Shown piece by piece: positions 50,972 through 58,862 of a stretch of 64,000 nucleotides of DNA. The number at the start of each line of letters is the position of its first letter. The first letter of the stretch is position 1. The notes beneath the pieces were generated by a model that saw nothing but the letters and a program-made list of their open reading frames with translations, was not told where the DNA came from and ran no database searches. Source of the DNA: Acidobacteriaceae bacterium (lineage in GTDB: Bacteria; Acidobacteriota; Terriglobia; Terriglobales; Acidobacteriaceae); NCBI GenBank assembly GCA_030037545.1, contig JASHRF010000116.1, positions 1 through 64,000 on the forward strand, in the 5' to 3' direction. The translations under genes were made by a program, and so were the position numbers.

Positions 50972-52129
50972 TTGAAGCGACTCGCCATTCTCGGTTCCAC
51001 GGGCTCGATCGGACAAAGCGCACTCTCCATCGTTGAGCAATTTCCGGAGCGCTATGCAGTAGCTGCGCTGGCTGCGGGTCGCAACGTGGACCAGGCGTTT
51101 GCGCAGGTGCAGCGCTGGCATCCGCAGATGGTTTCCCTGGCAACCGAAGAGCTGGCCGGCCAACTTGCGGCGCGGCTGCGCGAAGCCGGCGTGAGTGGAA
51201 TCGAGATCGTTTACGGGACGGCCGGTACAGTGGCCTGCTCGACGCTTGCGGAAGCCGATTTTGTGGTCTCGGCTATTGTGGGCGTGGCCGGGCTCGAAGC
51301 TACCCACGCGGCTATTCTGGCCGGCAAGCCGGTAGGACTGGCCAACAAGGAATGCATGGTGGCGGCGGGCGAGATTCTGACCCGCTCTGCGCGCGAACGG
51401 AGCGTGCCTATCCTGCCTATCGACAGCGAGCACAACGCCGTGCACCAGTGCCTGCGCGTGGGCTCGCATGACGAAGTAAAGACCATCTGGCTCACTGCTT
51501 CGGGGGGGCCGTTCCGGCAGACGCCGCTCAAGGAGTTTGCTGGCATCACGCCGGAGCAGGCGCTGAAACACCCTACCTGGGTAATGGGAAGGCGCATCAC
51601 CATCGACTCCGCCACCATGCTCAACAAAGGATTGGAGATCATCGAGGCCTGCCGGCTCTTTGACGTTGTGCCCGGCCAGGTGCGGGTCACGGTGCACCCG
51701 CAGTCGACGGTGCACTCGCTGGTTGAATATGTGGATGGATCGATCGTAGCGCAGATTTCGGTCACCGACATGCGCTTGCCGATTCTGTACGCGCTGGCCT
51801 ACCCGGAACGTCCCAAATCCAACCTCACCTTCGATCTGGCGGTGCTACGGCATTTGGAGTTCGAAGAGCCGGATTTCGAGCGTTTTCCCTGCCTGCGGCT
51901 GGCTTTTGATGCGGCTAAAAAAGGCGGAGCGCATTGCATTGCCCTCAATGCAGCCGACGAAGTGGCCGTGGAGGCGTTTCTGGAGCGGCGCATCCCTTTC
52001 CTGGGAATCCCGCGTACAATCGAAGAGGTGCTTGCCCGCACCCCAGAAGCCCACCCCGAGACCATAGCGGAAGTGCTGGCCGCGGATCGGGACGCACGGG
52101 AAACGGCGCGGGCGTTGCTGTACAAGTGA
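50972..52129 (+). CDS. dxr: 1-deoxy-D-xylulose 5-phosphate reductoisomerase
   Basis: A 385-residue NADPH-dependent enzyme, the second step of the MEP isoprenoid pathway. The N-terminal nucleotide-binding motif is LAILGSTGSIGQSALSIVEQ. Metal and substrate segments are LPIDSEHNAVHQCLR, LTASGGPFRQTPLKEF, PTWVMGRRITIDSATMLNKG and VHPQSTVHSLVEYVDGS. The start is taken as TTG at 50972 because AGAGG lies five bases before it; an in-frame TTG at 50954 lacks such a site. It supplies precursors for the UppS product encoded two genes upstream. Confidence 0.95.
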   Translation: MKRLAILGSTGSIGQSALSIVEQFPERYAVAALAAGRNVDQAFAQVQRWHPQMVSLATEELAGQLAARLREAGVSGIEIVYGTAGTVACSTLAEADFVVSAIVGVAGLEATHAAILAGKPVGLANKECMVAAGEILTRSARERSVPILPIDSEHNAVHQCLRVGSHDEVKTIWLTASGGPFRQTPLKEFAGITPEQALKHPTWVMGRRITIDSATMLNKGLEIIEACRLFDVVPGQVRVTVHPQSTVHSLVEYVDGSIVAQISVTDMRLPILYALAYPERPKSNLTFDLAVLRHLEFEEPDFERFPCLRLAFDAAKKGGAHCIALNAADEVAVEAFLERRIPFLGIPRTIEEVLARTPEAHPETIAEVLAADRDARETARALLYK

Positions 52130-52250
52130 TTCGATTGTCGAAAGCCGGGGTCGCTCGGGCCCGCCCAGGCGTCCAATTCTAAGAGCGGAGATTGCGGCGA
52201 GCGTGTGCCCGGCGGCAAGCGCCGCTGATTGAGGAACTGCTTCCACAGGT

Positions 52251-53639
52251 ATGCATCAATTTCTAGTTTCCACCGTAGCTTTTATCGTGCTGGTCGGCGT
52301 CATGATTGTGGTGCACGAGTTTGGCCACTTCCTGGTCGCCAAACTTTGCGGCGTCCGTATCGAACGATTCTCCGTCGGTTTTCCGCCACGCCTGTTCGGC
52401 GTCCAGATCGGCGAAACCGACTATTGCATCTCCGCCATCCCGGTGGGCGGTTACGTGAAGATGACCGGTGAAAACCTGCCCGGCGAGAACCTGTCGATCG
52501 AGGGTGCCGGCGCGGAGGCCGTTGAAGCCCAGAAGGCTGATCCTGGGGCGCTTACTTCGCATCCGCGCTGGCAGAGAATGCTGATCGGCGTGGCCGGGCC
52601 CGCTGCCAACTTTGCGTTGGCGCTGGCGCTGATGCTGATTTACTTCGGCTTTATCAATGAAGTGCCGTCGGTGCAGGTCAAGTCGACCACCGTGGAGTGG
52701 GTGACGCCGGATTCAGCAGCGGCTGCGGCTGGTTTTCAACCGGGCGACGTGATCCGGAGTTTCGATGGCGTGGCCAATCCCTCCTGGGAGCAGGTCGCCG
52801 AGCATATGGTGCTCAATGTCAACCAGTACGTTGCGGTGACCGTGGAGCGCGCGGGTAAGACAGTTTCTTTCAGTCTGCACGTACCGTCCTCCGCCAAAGA
52901 CGACGATTTCGACGTGAGCAACGCGGGTCTTCTGCCCCAGTATCTGCCCGGACCGATTCAAGTATCGGCAGTGCAGGCGGGAACGCCGGCGGCAGAGGCG
53001 GGGCTGCGCGCGGGCGACAAGATTGTGAGCGTGAACGGGCACCCATTTCATTTCGTGGACTCGTTCGCGGCCTACCTGCAGACCACCAAAAACCAGCCGG
53101 TTCACCTGGAAGTGGAGCGCGACGGGAAGATCCTTCCGATGGTGGCCACACCGGAGGAGATCGATTCGCGATGGATGCTGGGCTTCTCCGAGATCCTGCC
53201 TCCGTACCACCACCAGCCGCTGAGACTAGGTGCGGCATGGACGAAATCGGTGGCCTTTTGCGACGACAATTCCATGCTGGTATTCGAAGTGCTGGAGCGG
53301 TTGTTCACGCACCGGTTCGCGGTTTCGCAGTTAATGGGACCGGTAGGCATCGCGCAGGCTGCGGGCGAAGCCGCGGAAACACAGGGCTGGTATCCCAAGT
53401 TTTATTTAGCCGGCGTGATCAGCGTCAACCTCGGTATTCTCAACCTGCTTCCGTTCCCCATTCTGGACGGCGGCATGATTCTGCTGCTGGCCATCGAGGC
53501 CGGACTGCGTCACGACATCAGCCTCAACGTGAAAGAGCGCGTCTACCAGGCCGCGTTCGTAGTGTTGATGGTATTCTTCGTTTTCATCATCTTCAACGAC
53601 GTGAGCAAGCTGCCCGTGTTCACGCACGTCAAGCCGTAA
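52251..53639 (+). CDS. rseP: RIP-type zinc metalloprotease RseP
   Basis: A 462-residue site-2 intramembrane protease that cleaves anti-sigma factors and other membrane proteins. The first membrane helix holds the zinc motif VVHEFGHFLVAKLCGVRIE. Two PDZ domains (about 140-215 and 235-310, each with a GLxxGD-like start, PGDVIRSFDG and AGDKIVSVNG) sit in the periplasm. The second zinc and membrane motif is NLGILNLLPFPILDGGMILL. The gene follows dxr after about 120 bp in the classical uppS-cdsA-dxr-rseP order. The nearby ECF sigma factor genes are not adjacent, so its target is unknown. Confidence 0.95.
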   Translation: MHQFLVSTVAFIVLVGVMIVVHEFGHFLVAKLCGVRIERFSVGFPPRLFGVQIGETDYCISAIPVGGYVKMTGENLPGENLSIEGAGAEAVEAQKADPGALTSHPRWQRMLIGVAGPAANFALALALMLIYFGFINEVPSVQVKSTTVEWVTPDSAAAAAGFQPGDVIRSFDGVANPSWEQVAEHMVLNVNQYVAVTVERAGKTVSFSLHVPSSAKDDDFDVSNAGLLPQYLPGPIQVSAVQAGTPAAEAGLRAGDKIVSVNGHPFHFVDSFAAYLQTTKNQPVHLEVERDGKILPMVATPEEIDSRWMLGFSEILPPYHHQPLRLGAAWTKSVAFCDDNSMLVFEVLERLFTHRFAVSQLMGPVGIAQAAGEAAETQGWYPKFYLAGVISVNLGILNLLPFPILDGGMILLLAIEAGLRHDISLNVKERVYQAAFVVLMVFFVFIIFNDVSKLPVFTHVKP

Positions 53640-53640
53640 A

Positions 53641-53670
53641 GGCAGGGACCAAGGGAACGAGGGAACAAGA
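53641..53670. repeat. Intergenic AGGGACCAAGGGA repeat (copy 4)
   Basis: GGCAGGGACCAAGGGAACGA followed by GGGAACAAGA, directly after the rseP stop codon and before the thioesterase gene. Confidence 0.6.
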
Positions 53671-53678
53671 GCGCACGA

Positions 53679-54107
53679 ATGCCCGTAACGACTGAAGTGA
53701 GGGTGCGGTATGCTGAAACCGACCAGATGGGCATCGTCTATTATGCCAACTACCTGGTCTGGTTTGAGTTGGGCCGCGTGGAGTTGCTGCGCTCTTTGGG
53801 ATTGGCCTACAGCCGACTCGAAACCGATCACGGCTGCATTCTGCCGGTGATTGAATCGCATTGCCGCTACAGGTCTCCGGCTCGCTACGACGACGAGATT
53901 CTCATTGAGACGCGGCCCGCGCTGGTGCGCGGCTCAGTGCTGAAGTTTGCTTACCGAATCCTGCGCAAGGCGCACGATGGTGGCGAGAACGCCCTCCTGG
54001 CCGAGGGGGAAACGACGCATGTAGTGTGCGACGACCAGTTGAAGCGCAAACCCCTGCCGGAACGCTATGCGGCGGCGCTGAAGGCTATGATGGAGCGCAG
54101 CGAGTAG
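53679..54107 (+). CDS. YbgC/4HBT-type acyl-CoA thioesterase
   Basis: A 142-residue hot-dog-fold protein. The family active site is in RVRYAETDQMGIVYYANYLV, which contains the Asp near Tyr, followed by WFELGRVELLRSLGL. It hydrolyses short or medium acyl-CoA or acyl-ACP thioesters and is often linked to envelope functions (family knowledge). It lies 39 bp after rseP and is probably the last gene of the cluster. The ATG at 53679 gives MPVTTEVRVRYAETD, so no extension is needed. Confidence 0.92.
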   Translation: MPVTTEVRVRYAETDQMGIVYYANYLVWFELGRVELLRSLGLAYSRLETDHGCILPVIESHCRYRSPARYDDEILIETRPALVRGSVLKFAYRILRKAHDGGENALLAEGETTHVVCDDQLKRKPLPERYAAALKAMMERSE

Positions 54108-54279
54108 CGCCTGTTCTCCAGGCGTCCCCAACGACCGGTCTTCGTCGTTAGGGTGATAGACCGGCTATACTGGCGGCGTCCTGGCCGCCGGCGGGGTGCC
54201 CGAGTTGGACTTGCGCGAGTTTTGAGGCTCGCGCTGCAGCCGATCTGGAAACCGGCGCTACCATGCGAGGACCAATTTC

Positions 54280-55680
54280 ATGATTCGCATTGCACGGTAC
54301 TTTGTTTTCGCGCTTTCCTTCTTGCTTATCACTTCGTCCGCAACAGCCCAGACAGTTGACACCATCGATCCGGGGCTGCGGGCGCAGATCGATCGCATTG
54401 CGACACAAATACTCGCACAGACGGGTGTACCGTCGGCCTCGGTTGCGGTGGTGCAGAAGGGCAAGCTGGTTTACACGCATGCCTACGGCAAAGCGCGCCT
54501 GCAGCCGCCGCAAGCGGCGACGCCGGAGATGCGCTATTCGATCGGGTCGATTTCAAAGCAATTCACTGCCGCAGCCATCCTCATGCTTCGGCAGGAGGGC
54601 AAGCTCTCGCTCGATGACCCGGTCGGCAAGTACGTGCCCGGACTCACGCGTGGAAATGACGTTACGATCCGCGAGATCCTATCGCACACCTCCGGCTACC
54701 AGGATTTCTGGCCTGAAGATTACGTGATGACGCCGATGCTGAAACCGGCCACGGTCGAGTACATCCTGGACACGTGGGCGAAGAAGCCGCTGGATTTCGA
54801 GCCCGGCACGCAATGGCAGTATTCAAATACGAATTACGTGATTGCCGGCGCGATCGTGGAGAAGGTTTCGGACGAGCCGCTGTTTCAATTTCTTACTGAG
54901 CACATCTTCCGTCCGCTGGCCATGCAGTCGGTATGGAACTCGGACACGCATCCGATTCCACCTCCGGACGCCACGGCTTATTATCGCCACGCGCTGGGGC
55001 TGTTGCGGGTCGCGCCCAAAGAAGGGGCAGGATGGATGTTTGCGGCTGGCGAACTGGCCATGACGCCGCACGATCTCGCCCTGTGGGACCAGAGCCTGAT
55101 TGCGCGCTCCCTTTTGAAGTCGGAAAGCTACAAGGAAATGTTCAAGCCGATCCTGCTCAAGAACGGCACCAACACTCATTACGGCCTGGGCGTAGAGGTA
55201 CGAGAGCGCTCCGGGCAGCTCTCCATTGAGCACTCGGGCGAGGTTTCAGGATTTGTTTCCGATAACGAAGTGCTGCCCGATGCGGGCGCGGCCGTAGCCG
55301 TGACCACCAACCAGGATGCAGTAAATGCCGCCAGCGCGATTGCGCAGCTTACTGCGCCACTCGTGGCCGACATCCCGCTCAAGCCGGCCGAACAGCAGGC
55401 GCTGGACATCTACCGCGGATTGCAGCACGGGCAGATCGACCGCTCGCTGCTGGCGCCAAATTTGAATGATTACTTTACCGCGCAGGCAGTGGCGGACTTT
55501 GCATCGAGCCTGGGGCCGCTTGGCGAGCCCTTGAGTCTGCGCCAGAGCAGCGAGGATCTGCGCGGGGGCATGACCTTCCGGTCGTTCCTGATTACGTATC
55601 CCGACCGGCGGCTGCGGCTGACAACATACACATATCTGGACGGCAGGCTGGAGCAGTACCTGATTGCGCCTACCGAGTGA
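54280..55680 (+). CDS. Exported serine hydrolase of the beta-lactamase/DD-peptidase family
   Basis: A 466-residue protein with a signal peptide (FVFALSFLLITSSATAQ). It has the SxxK motif in SIGSISKQFTAAA and the YxN motif in WQYSNTNYVIAGAIVEKV. A third motif, HSG in SIEHSGEVSGFVSD, stands in place of KTG. Beta-lactamase-family proteins of this class C-like type act as esterases, peptidases or D-amino-acid hydrolases, so the substrate is unknown and resistance is not implied. The last 110 residues after LVADIPLKPAEQQ form a separate small domain. It is monocistronic, 172 bp after the thioesterase gene. Confidence 0.9.
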   Translation: MIRIARYFVFALSFLLITSSATAQTVDTIDPGLRAQIDRIATQILAQTGVPSASVAVVQKGKLVYTHAYGKARLQPPQAATPEMRYSIGSISKQFTAAAILMLRQEGKLSLDDPVGKYVPGLTRGNDVTIREILSHTSGYQDFWPEDYVMTPMLKPATVEYILDTWAKKPLDFEPGTQWQYSNTNYVIAGAIVEKVSDEPLFQFLTEHIFRPLAMQSVWNSDTHPIPPPDATAYYRHALGLLRVAPKEGAGWMFAAGELAMTPHDLALWDQSLIARSLLKSESYKEMFKPILLKNGTNTHYGLGVEVRERSGQLSIEHSGEVSGFVSDNEVLPDAGAAVAVTTNQDAVNAASAIAQLTAPLVADIPLKPAEQQALDIYRGLQHGQIDRSLLAPNLNDYFTAQAVADFASSLGPLGEPLSLRQSSEDLRGGMTFRSFLITYPDRRLRLTTYTYLDGRLEQYLIAPTE

Positions 55681-55869
55681 CAGCCGCCGGGCGCCATAGC
55701 GGTTTCGGAATTACTGTGTCTGGAATCCACTTCCGTCAATTGGATTTTCCTTCGAAGGAAAAGCCGCCTTTCACGGTGGCCGGAGACGGCTACGCCATTT
55801 CCGAAAAACCGCTCTTAAGCCCTGGTGTGATTTCGCCTCTGCGTGAGGGCCTAATACGAAGTAGGAGTT

Positions 55870-56507
55870 CCCCCGGCTTTGCCGGGGAGGCAGCCGAGGT
55901 TTGGGATTTCCGGGAGTCCATCCAAGAAACTCCAATCGTGAGCCGCCAAGCACACGAAGAGGAGAACTCGGATGGACGAATACGAGAGTTTAAGTCACAC
56001 GAAGTGGGAATGCAAATACCCTGTGATGTTTATTCCCAAGTGCCGCCGCAAGACGCTGTACACGCAACTGCGGCCGCATTTGGGCGAGGTGATGAAACGG
56101 TTGGCCGAGCAAAAGGAGAGCCGCATCGAAGAGGGCCACCTGCTGAGCGACCATGTACACATGTTGATCTCGATTCCGCTCAAGCACTCGGTCAGTCAGG
56201 TGATAGGGTTCATCAAGAGCAAGAGTGCGATCCACATGGCACGTGTATACGGGGAGCGGAAGAAAAACTTCGTAGGGCAGCACTTCTGGGCACGAGGATT
56301 CCTGGTGTCCACAGGGGGCCGCGAGGAGAGCGTAGTCCGGGAGTACATCCGCAATCAGGAAGAGGAAGACCGGCGTTTGGATCAGCTCAATATGTGGAAG
56401 TAGCCTGCCACCGTAAGGTGGCTCAACATCAACCGGGGCCGCGTTAGCGACCCCGCTCAAGCCGCTTTGAGCGGCTCACATCATAAGGCCCCCGGCTTTG
56501 CCGGTGG
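55870..56507 (+). mobile_element. IS200/IS605-type insertion element
   Basis: It contains a single tyrosine transposase gene (55972-56403) flanked by imperfect hairpins of the same sequence: CCCCCGGCTTTGCCGGGG at 55870-55887 on the left and CCCCCGGCTTTGCCGGTGG at 56489-56507 on the right. Such subterminal hairpins are the recognition structures of this family. Three further hairpins lie between the gene and the right end (56407-56422, about 56436-56455, 56460-56476). The exact ends were not fixed, since this family makes no target duplication. No tnpB gene is present. Confidence 0.8.
55972..56403 (+). CDS. tnpA: IS200-type Y1 transposase (TnpA)
   Basis: A 143-residue HUH transposase that processes single-stranded DNA. 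The His-hydrophobic-His motif is in LSDHVHMLISIP, and the catalytic tyrosine is in VVREYIRNQEEEDRRLDQL. Also typical are SHTKWECKYPVMFIPKCRR at the N-terminus and QHFWARGFLVSTGG. The length is full for the family, with no frameshift, so the enzyme could be active. GAGGAG is placed seven to nine bases upstream of the ATG. Confidence 0.95.
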   Translation: MDEYESLSHTKWECKYPVMFIPKCRRKTLYTQLRPHLGEVMKRLAEQKESRIEEGHLLSDHVHMLISIPLKHSVSQVIGFIKSKSAIHMARVYGERKKNFVGQHFWARGFLVSTGGREESVVREYIRNQEEEDRRLDQLNMWK

Positions 56508-56940
56508 ATACTTACCCGGACCTTCAATTTCACAATTGGAGCTGCTGCGGTGCAAGAGGGAAGTGCTTTGGGAACGGCTTTGCATAATTTTGCGCACTCC
56601 CATTTTTGCCTTAGTGGAACTTCTTGAAACTGAATGCCTTCGGTTTGGAGCGCAATCTGCATACCAGAGGGGCAGTGCGATTGGGGCGCGGGACGTGGAC
56701 TGTTAATCCATCTTCTGCGAGCGTACTTGGTTCTGGCTTCTTGATTTTCAAAAGTGCAGGGACATTGTGCCTCACGGCGCAGGATTTGTATCTGTGCTCT
56801 GTCGGTGACGCGCACTTTATGTTTGCACGCATTTCGGTGTTTGGGGCGGTTAAAAGGCCCGGACAATTGACTACCAATCCGCTGTGTGCGGGAAAGAAAG
56901 TTTTTCCGCCATGGCGATTCGTCGAGCTATAGGAGGTTAC
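56508..56940. other. Intergenic region upstream of the PEP-CTERM gene
   Basis: About 430 bp. Short frames on both strands exist but look random in composition and have no recognisable similarity. It presumably carries the promoter of the PEP-CTERM gene; nothing specific was recognised apart from AGGAGG at the end, which is that gene's ribosome site. Confidence 0.4.
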
Positions 56941-57504
56941 ATGAAGAGGTTTGGTTTTACCTTGCTTCCAGTCTTGGCTGCTCTTTTATTCGCCCCCGGA
57001 GCGATGGCCGATTCGCTCCCAGTCACAGGATCAATTGCCGTTACCGGCATTGACGATGTCACCTTCAACTCAACGAGCATTACATTCTCGAGCAGCGGAG
57101 CCGCAATTGCGGTGGGGACGGGCGGCTCACTCGCCGATGTCGCCGGTTTGGTAACATTGACCGGGTTCACGTTTGCCGACCCTAACGGCGTGGTTTTGTT
57201 TGATGTGACTTCCGGATCGGGATCTCCCGTCACGTTCACAATTGAAGACGGTATCGCCGAATCGATTGTGGACGGGATCTTGACAATTACCGGCTCCGGG
57301 CTATTGGCGGAGAGCGGTTATCTCACCAGCAGCGCAAACTTCGACCTCAGCGTAAGTGAATCCGGGCAGTCTGATGCTCTTGAGATCACTGCTGTTACTA
57401 CTCCTGAGCCGAGCAGCCTCGCACTCCTCGGAACGGGACTCCTGGGTCTGGCTTTCGGCCTCTTTCGGAAGGCCAAGTCGAACGGTTTACCCACCCATAA
57501 GTAG
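56941..57504 (+). CDS. PEP-CTERM sorting-signal protein
   Basis: A 187-residue exported protein. The signal peptide FTLLPVLAALLFAPGAMADS is followed by a Thr/Ser/Gly-rich beta sequence with few charged residues. The C-terminal sorting signal reads TPEPSSLALLGTGLLGLAFG, then a basic tail FRKAKSNG. This tripartite PEP motif, helix and basic end is the substrate signal for exosortase (EpsH) in EPS-producing Gram-negative bacteria. AGGAGG stands six bases before the ATG at 56941. The mature function is unknown. No exosortase is in the window, but the following polysaccharide genes fit the known link. Confidence 0.9.
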   Translation: MKRFGFTLLPVLAALLFAPGAMADSLPVTGSIAVTGIDDVTFNSTSITFSSSGAAIAVGTGGSLADVAGLVTLTGFTFADPNGVVLFDVTSGSGSPVTFTIEDGIAESIVDGILTITGSGLLAESGYLTSSANFDLSVSESGQSDALEITAVTTPEPSSLALLGTGLLGLAFGLFRKAKSNGLPTHK

Positions 57505-57568
57505 TTGAGCCGCTCTCCTCATTTGTCTTGACGGAAGGGCGCACAACGGGCGCTTGGCACTTCCGCCC

Positions 57569-57597
57569 AAATCCCCACCGAACCTGGTGGGGATTTT
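57569..57597 (+). terminator. Rho-independent terminator of the PEP-CTERM gene
   Basis: A perfect eleven-base stem, AAATCCCCACC with GGTGGGGATTT, a six-base loop and a T5 tract, 65 bases after the stop codon. Confidence 0.9.
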
Positions 57598-57793
57598 TGG
57601 CTTGGAGGAGCTTGGCGTGCGCGCATTGAGGCCGCCGATGGTTCCCATCCGGGACCGGCGGGGACGCGGCTAAGGACGATAGAAGGATGGCCTTGACAGG
57701 CAAGAGTAGCCGGCTCGATACTTAGTTTAAACTTGTGACGTCTTCGCATTTACAGGACTCACCGCGACGGGTAGAGGGCAAATTCCACGTGCA

Positions 57794-58840
57794 ATGAACC
57801 TCCCACGCCACGCAGAAATCTGGCTCTTACCGTATTTAAAAGACCGTGTTCGAAGCAGCCTCAGGCGTACCAAGCCTAAACGGGCGTGGGTCGCCGTTAC
57901 CGATCATTACGAGCCACTCGGCATGGGCGTTTCGCTTGAAACTGCGCTCGTCCGCGTTGCACTGTGGCGTAACAAGTGGCCGCGAATTGCAAGCGACGCC
58001 CCCCGGGACGTCGCCGGTCAGTGCCCACAATACAGTTTCTTCTATCCGCAAGAGGAGTACCGGCGCGAAGTACTCGACGGCATAGCCGAAATGGTGCGCC
58101 TCGGTGTCGGCGACGTGGAAGTGCATCTCCACCATGACCACGAGCAACGCGACTCCTTTATTGCAAAAGTAACCGAATTCTGCCGGCGCCTTACGGACGA
58201 TCATGGGCTTCTTCGTCAGTGCAACGGGCGTACGGTGTTCGGCTTCATTCACGGCAACTGGGCTCTCGACAACTCGCGCCCGGATGGCAAATGGTGCGGA
58301 CTCAAGGACGAAATTGCGCTTCTTCGCGATCTCGGATGCTACGCCGACTTCACCATGCCATCTCTTCCCTCCGCGACCCAGGGGCGGATCGTCAATCAGA
58401 TTTACTGGTGCACGAACAATCCCGATCATCGGCCCAGATCCTTCGATCGCGGAATCGAAGCCACGGCTGGCGGCGGTCGGCACGGGGACCTGCTGATGAT
58501 CACCGGGCCGCTTGGGCTCCGCTTCGGTGAGAGGGTTCTGCCACGGCTGGAGACAGGCGAGATCGCCGGCTACGACCTGCCCACGCCATCACGGGTGCGC
58601 CAGTGGTTCGATCTGGCCCCCACCGTCGGCGAGGATCTTTTTCTCAAGCTCTACACCCACGGTGCGGTGGAAAGAAACCTTGTGCCGCTGCTCGACGGGG
58701 CGCTTGACCAACTGTTTAACTGGCTCGCGGAAGAGGCTCTCCGAAGAGGGATTGAAATCCACTGGGCCACGGCGTGGCAAATGTACAAGGCGGTGGAAAC
58801 TGTGACGGCTGACCGCGAAGCCGCCAAGCTTGCCAAGTAA
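57794..58840 (+). CDS. Putative polysaccharide-deacetylase-like (NodB/WalW-type fold) protein
   Basis: A 348-residue cytoplasmic-looking protein without a signal peptide. Acidic and histidine-rich segments in the order of a carbohydrate esterase 4-like barrel are seen: WVAVTDHYEPLG near the start, VEVHLHHDHEQRDSF, FGFIHGNWALDNSRPDG and DLGCYADFTMPSLPSATQG. They suggest a metal-dependent hydrolase or deacetylase, but classical NodB motifs are not complete. It is 22 bp upstream of the GMC oxidoreductase gene and so probably in the same operon, within a likely surface polysaccharide region. The assignment is tentative. Confidence 0.6.
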   Translation: MNLPRHAEIWLLPYLKDRVRSSLRRTKPKRAWVAVTDHYEPLGMGVSLETALVRVALWRNKWPRIASDAPRDVAGQCPQYSFFYPQEEYRREVLDGIAEMVRLGVGDVEVHLHHDHEQRDSFIAKVTEFCRRLTDDHGLLRQCNGRTVFGFIHGNWALDNSRPDGKWCGLKDEIALLRDLGCYADFTMPSLPSATQGRIVNQIYWCTNNPDHRPRSFDRGIEATAGGGRHGDLLMITGPLGLRFGERVLPRLETGEIAGYDLPTPSRVRQWFDLAPTVGEDLFLKLYTHGAVERNLVPLLDGALDQLFNWLAEEALRRGIEIHWATAWQMYKAVETVTADREAAKLAK

Positions 58841-58862
58841 ACTATTCCGGAATGACAGTCCT

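Noticed and set aside
54181-54265. tRNA-Leu-like string (GTGCCCGAGTTGGA followed by TTTTGAGG)
   Set aside because: No T-arm with GTTCGA and no pairing acceptor stem could be found; the resemblance is limited to a few short blocks.
56444-56932. Overlapping short frames between the IS element and the PEP-CTERM gene
   Set aside because: Frames exist on both strands with no ribosome sites, no similarity and random composition.
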